In this document: positions 61,422 to 64,000 of the stretch, in pieces
Position numbering within the stretch: the stretch's first letter is position 1
How the letters are laid out: each line of letters starts with the position of its first letter
Assembly: GCF_003935375.1 (NCBI RefSeq)
Contig: NZ_RHQM01000007.1
Location: forward strand, 1 to 64,000
Direction: 5' to 3'
Source: Stutzerimonas xanthomarina
GTDB taxonomy: Bacteria > Pseudomonadota > Gammaproteobacteria > Pseudomonadales > Pseudomonadaceae
DNA length: 64,000 bases
Position numbers and translations under genes: made by a program
Notes under the pieces: model-generated
The model's database searches: none
What the model saw: only the letters and a program-made list of their open reading frames with translations
Told to the model about the DNA's origin: nothing

Positions 61422-63359
61422 TCATAGCAACCGTAGGTAAAAACCCAACTCATGCTCCAACGCGTCCGCGAGATTGGCTGCTTGACGAAAGCCATGGCGC
61501 TCTTCGGGGTACAGCCGGTATTCCACCTCGACGCCACGACCGCGCAAAGCCGCGACCATCGACTCGGTCTGTTCGGGCAGGACGACGGCGTCGTGCCCGC
61601 CCTGGAAGAAGATCACTGGCGCATCTATTTGCTCGGCGTTATGCAATGGCGCACGCTCTTGGAAGCGCCCTGGCACTCGCTGGGGATCGCCAATCAGCCA
61701 GTCCAGGTAGTCCCCCTCGAACTTGTGCGTAACCCGGCGCAGTGCCAGTGGGTCGCTGACGCCGTACAAACTGGCGCCACCCCGGAACAGATTGGTAGCT
61801 GCCAGCGCACTAAGCGCGGTGTAGCCACCCGCACTGGAGCCTCGAACGAACAACCGCTGCGGGTCAACCACCCCCTGCTCCACCAGCGCTCGCGCGGCTT
61901 GGCAGGCGTCTTCCACATCAATCAGGCCCCATTGCTCATGCAGGCGCTGGCGGTAGGCACGACCGAAGCCGCTGCTGCCGCGGTAATTCACGTCTGCCAC
62001 GGCGAAACCGCGCTGGGTCCAGTACTGAATGCGCGGATCGAACACCGGATAGCTCGCCGAAGTCGGCCCGCCATGGACGAATACCACCAGCGGCGGCAAG
62101 GCCCCCGGCTCGCCGTGGTAGTCCGCATTGGCGGGAGGATAAAAGAAAGCATGAGCGACCTCGCCATCGCCGGTCGGATAGCGCATGGGCCGTGGGCGCG
62201 ACAATTGATCGACCGCCAGCGGCTGCGCTCCGCCGGCGAGAATCTGCACCGTTCCACTGGCCCTTTCGATGGCAAGCACAGCTGGTACTCGCTCCGGGGA
62301 GCCAGCGATACAGAACACATGAGACTGATTGACGGCCAATTGGCGGCAGCGAGTGAAATCCGCTGCCAATTGGCGCCGGCTGCCATCGGCACCGTGCTCG
62401 AACAGCCAGCCATAGCCGTCGACCATATGCGTCAACAACAGGCCGCCGCCAGCCAGTGGCAGGTAGCTGGTGGTACCCAGCTGCCAGGGTGCCGGGGCGC
62501 AGTCGAAGTCCTGTGCCGCGTCCGCCTCTTTGGATGCCGTCCGCGGATGCCGAAGCAACTGGCCGTCTGCCTCATACCAAGGCTGCCAGAAGCCCAGACG
62601 GTCGCTGAGGCAATACAGCCGGCCATCGACGGCGAAGCGTGGTTGCTGCAAGGACTCGCCACCCTCCGCGCCGGCCAGACACCGTCTGCGGCCCCAACGC
62701 CCTTCGGGCAGCCGCTCAGCCACGCACAGACACGTCGTGGTCCAGGGCTGCTCCGGTCGATCCCATTCGATCCAGGCCATCCGCGCGCCGTCTGGACTGA
62801 GCACCGCAGATGCATAGAAGTCGCCTCCCTCGGCAATAACCCGACGTGCGCCATCGACCATGGAGATGCTCACCAGGCGATGCACGACGCCTCCGGCCTC
62901 ATGGGATTCCTCCAGCGCCAGGATCGCATCGCTGACGGAGTCATGCTGCAGATCGCCATACCGGCGTTCAGGCGCCGCGGTCAGCGCGATTGGCGGCGCG
63001 GTCTCGGCGTCATCGGTCAGCTGCAGGTAGATCTGCTGATCTGCCTCGTTGACGAAGGCGATGCCCTGACCGGTTAGACAGAACGCGCCGCCGCCGTATT
63101 CATAGACGCGACTGCGTACCGAGAAGCCGTCCGGGGTCAGGCAGCGTGCGCTGCCGGCCTGCCAGAACCACAGCGTGCAGCGCCCTTGAACGGGGTCGTA
63201 CTCGACCCAGAACAACCCCCCGTGACCGGTCCGCAGCTCGGCATAGTCCTGGCTGGCGGCCGCGGCGGCCTCGGCGCTCCAGGTGCTGGGCCAGAAACCG
63301 TAGGGCAGCACCTCGGCGGATGGGTGAAGCATGGACGAATCGTTGCGGGGCGATTTCAT
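61422..63359 (-). CDS. pqqH: S9-family prolyl oligopeptidase-type peptidase (PqqH)
   Basis: The 645-residue protein has a beta-propeller N-terminal part (residues about 20-380) and a C-terminal alpha/beta hydrolase. The triad is visible: Ser in [19 protein letters not shown], Asp in [16 protein letters not shown], and His in [14 protein letters not shown]. Proteins between pqqE and ercA in pseudomonads are called PqqH and were proposed to help in PQQ biosynthesis or its regulation, possibly as a peptidase. The ATG overlaps the pqqE stop by 4 bp (ATGA), so it belongs to the pqq operon. Confidence 0.88.
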   Translation of the reverse strand: MKSPRNDSSMLHPSAEVLPYGFWPSTWSAEAAAAASQDYAELRTGHGGLFWVEYDPVQGRCTLWFWQAGSARCLTPDGFSVRSRVYEYGGGAFCLTGQGIAFVNEADQQIYLQLTDDAETAPPIALTAAPERRYGDLQHDSVSDAILALEESHEAGGVVHRLVSISMVDGARRVIAEGGDFYASAVLSPDGARMAWIEWDRPEQPWTTTCLCVAERLPEGRWGRRRCLAGAEGGESLQQPRFAVDGRLYCLSDRLGFWQPWYEADGQLLRHPRTASKEADAAQDFDCAPAPWQLGTTSYLPLAGGGLLLTHMVDGYGWLFEHGADGSRRQLAADFTRCRQLAVNQSHVFCIAGSPERVPAVLAIERASGTVQILAGGAQPLAVDQLSRPRPMRYPTGDGEVAHAFFYPPANADYHGEPGALPPLVVFVHGGPTSASYPVFDPRIQYWTQRGFAVADVNYRGSSGFGRAYRQRLHEQWGLIDVEDACQAARALVEQGVVDPQRLFVRGSSAGGYTALSALAATNLFRGGASLYGVSDPLALRRVTHKFEGDYLDWLIGDPQRVPGRFQERAPLHNAEQIDAPVIFFQGGHDAVVLPEQTESMVAALRGRGVEVEYRLYPEERHGFRQAANLADALEHELGFYLRLL

Positions 63360-64000
63360 ACCTTGAGGATGAGCTTGGAAGCCTTCTCGTTACGATGCTG
63401 CAGCTGATCGAGCCCCAACGCGCCGTGGTCTGCCTGATCGCGAGCCGCAAGTATCTTGCCGTGGTGCGCCGATTTGCTGCACACGGGATCGGCATTGGCG
63501 GCATCGCCGGTGAGCATGAAGGCCTGGCAACGGCAGCCGCCGAAGTCGCGTTCCTTCTCGTCGCAACTGCGGCAGGGTTCGGGCATCCAGTCGTAGCCGC
63601 GGAACTTGTTGAAGCCGAAGGAGTGTCGCCAGATGTGCTCGATGCTGTGCTCGCGTACGTTGGGGAATTCAACAGGCAGTTGGCGGGCACTGTGACAAGG
63701 CAACGCCGTGCCGTCCGGCGTGATATCGAGAAACAGGTTGCCCCAGCCGTTCATGCAGGCCTTCGGGCGTTCTTCGTAGTAATCGGGCGTCACGAAGATC
63801 AGCTTGCACGGATGGTTTTGGGCGGCGAGCTTGTCGCGCCACTCGTTGGTGATGCGCTCGGCACGTACCAGCTGTTCCTTGCTCGGCAGCAACCCTGCAC
63901 GGTTCAGCTCCGCCCAGCCGTAGAACTGGCAGGTGGCGAGTTCGACAAAATCGGCTTCGAGCTCGATGCACAGCCGAATGATCTGGTCGATGTTGTCGAT
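63356..64000 (-). CDS. pqqE: PQQ biosynthesis radical SAM protein PqqE (C-terminal part, cut by window edge)
   Basis: The last 214 residues are present; the gene continues beyond 64,000. It joins Glu and Tyr side chains of PqqA, the first step in making the cofactor PQQ. The C-terminal SPASM-type cluster cysteines are visible: [56 protein letters not shown] and [11 protein letters not shown]. Upstream in frame the sequence continues with [20 protein letters not shown]. It is followed at once by pqqH, whose start overlaps its stop. Confidence 0.93.
   Translation of the reverse strand: MDNIDQIIRLCIELEADFVELATCQFYGWAELNRAGLLPSKEQLVRAERITNEWRDKLAAQNHPCKLIFVTPDYYEERPKACMNGWGNLFLDITPDGTALPCHSARQLPVEFPNVREHSIEHIWRHSFGFNKFRGYDWMPEPCRSCDEKERDFGGCRCQAFMLTGDAANADPVCSKSAHHGKILAARDQADHGALGLDQLQHRNEKASKLILKV

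Noticed and set aside
61452-63077. 541-residue frame antisense to pqqH
   Set aside because: No start signal or known motif; the opposite strand holds the complete Ser-Asp-His triad of a peptidase.

Overview
The window looks like a chromosomal piece of a pseudomonad, most likely of the Pseudomonas stutzeri group (Stutzerimonas). The clues are the gacA-uvrC-pgsA-tRNA-Gly-tRNA-Cys order, the pqqE/pqqH/ercA/ercS end of the PQQ-ethanol-oxidation region, an MvaT-type H-NS protein, and the pairing of dgkA with an LtaS-family transferase. Identifications rest on reading motifs and family memory; no database search was run.

Positions 1-18,120 are accessory DNA: mostly short genes of unknown function, mixed strands, uneven base composition, and a chain of toxin-antitoxin or defence-like genes. 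These include a DUF2384 antitoxin, a DUF2971 protein, a zinc-ribbon/HEPN-like/RES protein, an ApeA-like HEPN protein, a second protein with a HEPN-type Arg-Asn-x3-His motif, an orphan HigA-like repressor, an extra MvaT silencer and an IS30 remnant. A compact six-gene minus-strand operon (15,494 to 12,886) is divergent from a small XRE regulator across a palindromic operator. The region ends in a tyrosine recombinase, and beyond its 5' end lies a ladder of degenerate ~130-bp repeats (17,549-18,120) abutting core DNA at dgkA.

Positions 18,300-36,300 hold mostly housekeeping genes: dgkA, an LtaS-like sulfatase-fold transferase, a sialidase-like protein with a membrane partner, a PCuAC copper chaperone, gor, a glyoxalase-fold protein, galU, a chemoreceptor with a c-type haem motif, hemN, and a FAN1 nuclease overlapping a nuclease-helicase fusion. 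Next come tRNA-Leu(TAA) and an Xre/RES toxin-antitoxin pair. An alginate-export-type porin gene follows at 36,482.

Positions 37,777-47,454 form a large two-armed arsenic locus. The minus arm is arsC-arsR-arsC-arsH-phosphatase-ynfA-gapdh-arsJ; the plus arm is an ArsO-like oxygenase, ACR3, a two-cysteine permease and a mini-thioredoxin. The two arms share a ~200-bp divergent promoter with two inverted repeats. Together they would cover arsenate reduction, arsenite export, the arseno-phosphoglycerate/ArsJ route and probably organoarsenical handling.

From 47,455 on: a small secreted protein, tRNA-Cys and tRNA-Gly, pgsA, uvrC and gacA, a ZIP-like membrane protein, a CusCBA copper/silver efflux operon whose CusB carries a CusF-like tail, then ercS-ercA-pqqH-pqqE, with pqqE running off the right edge.
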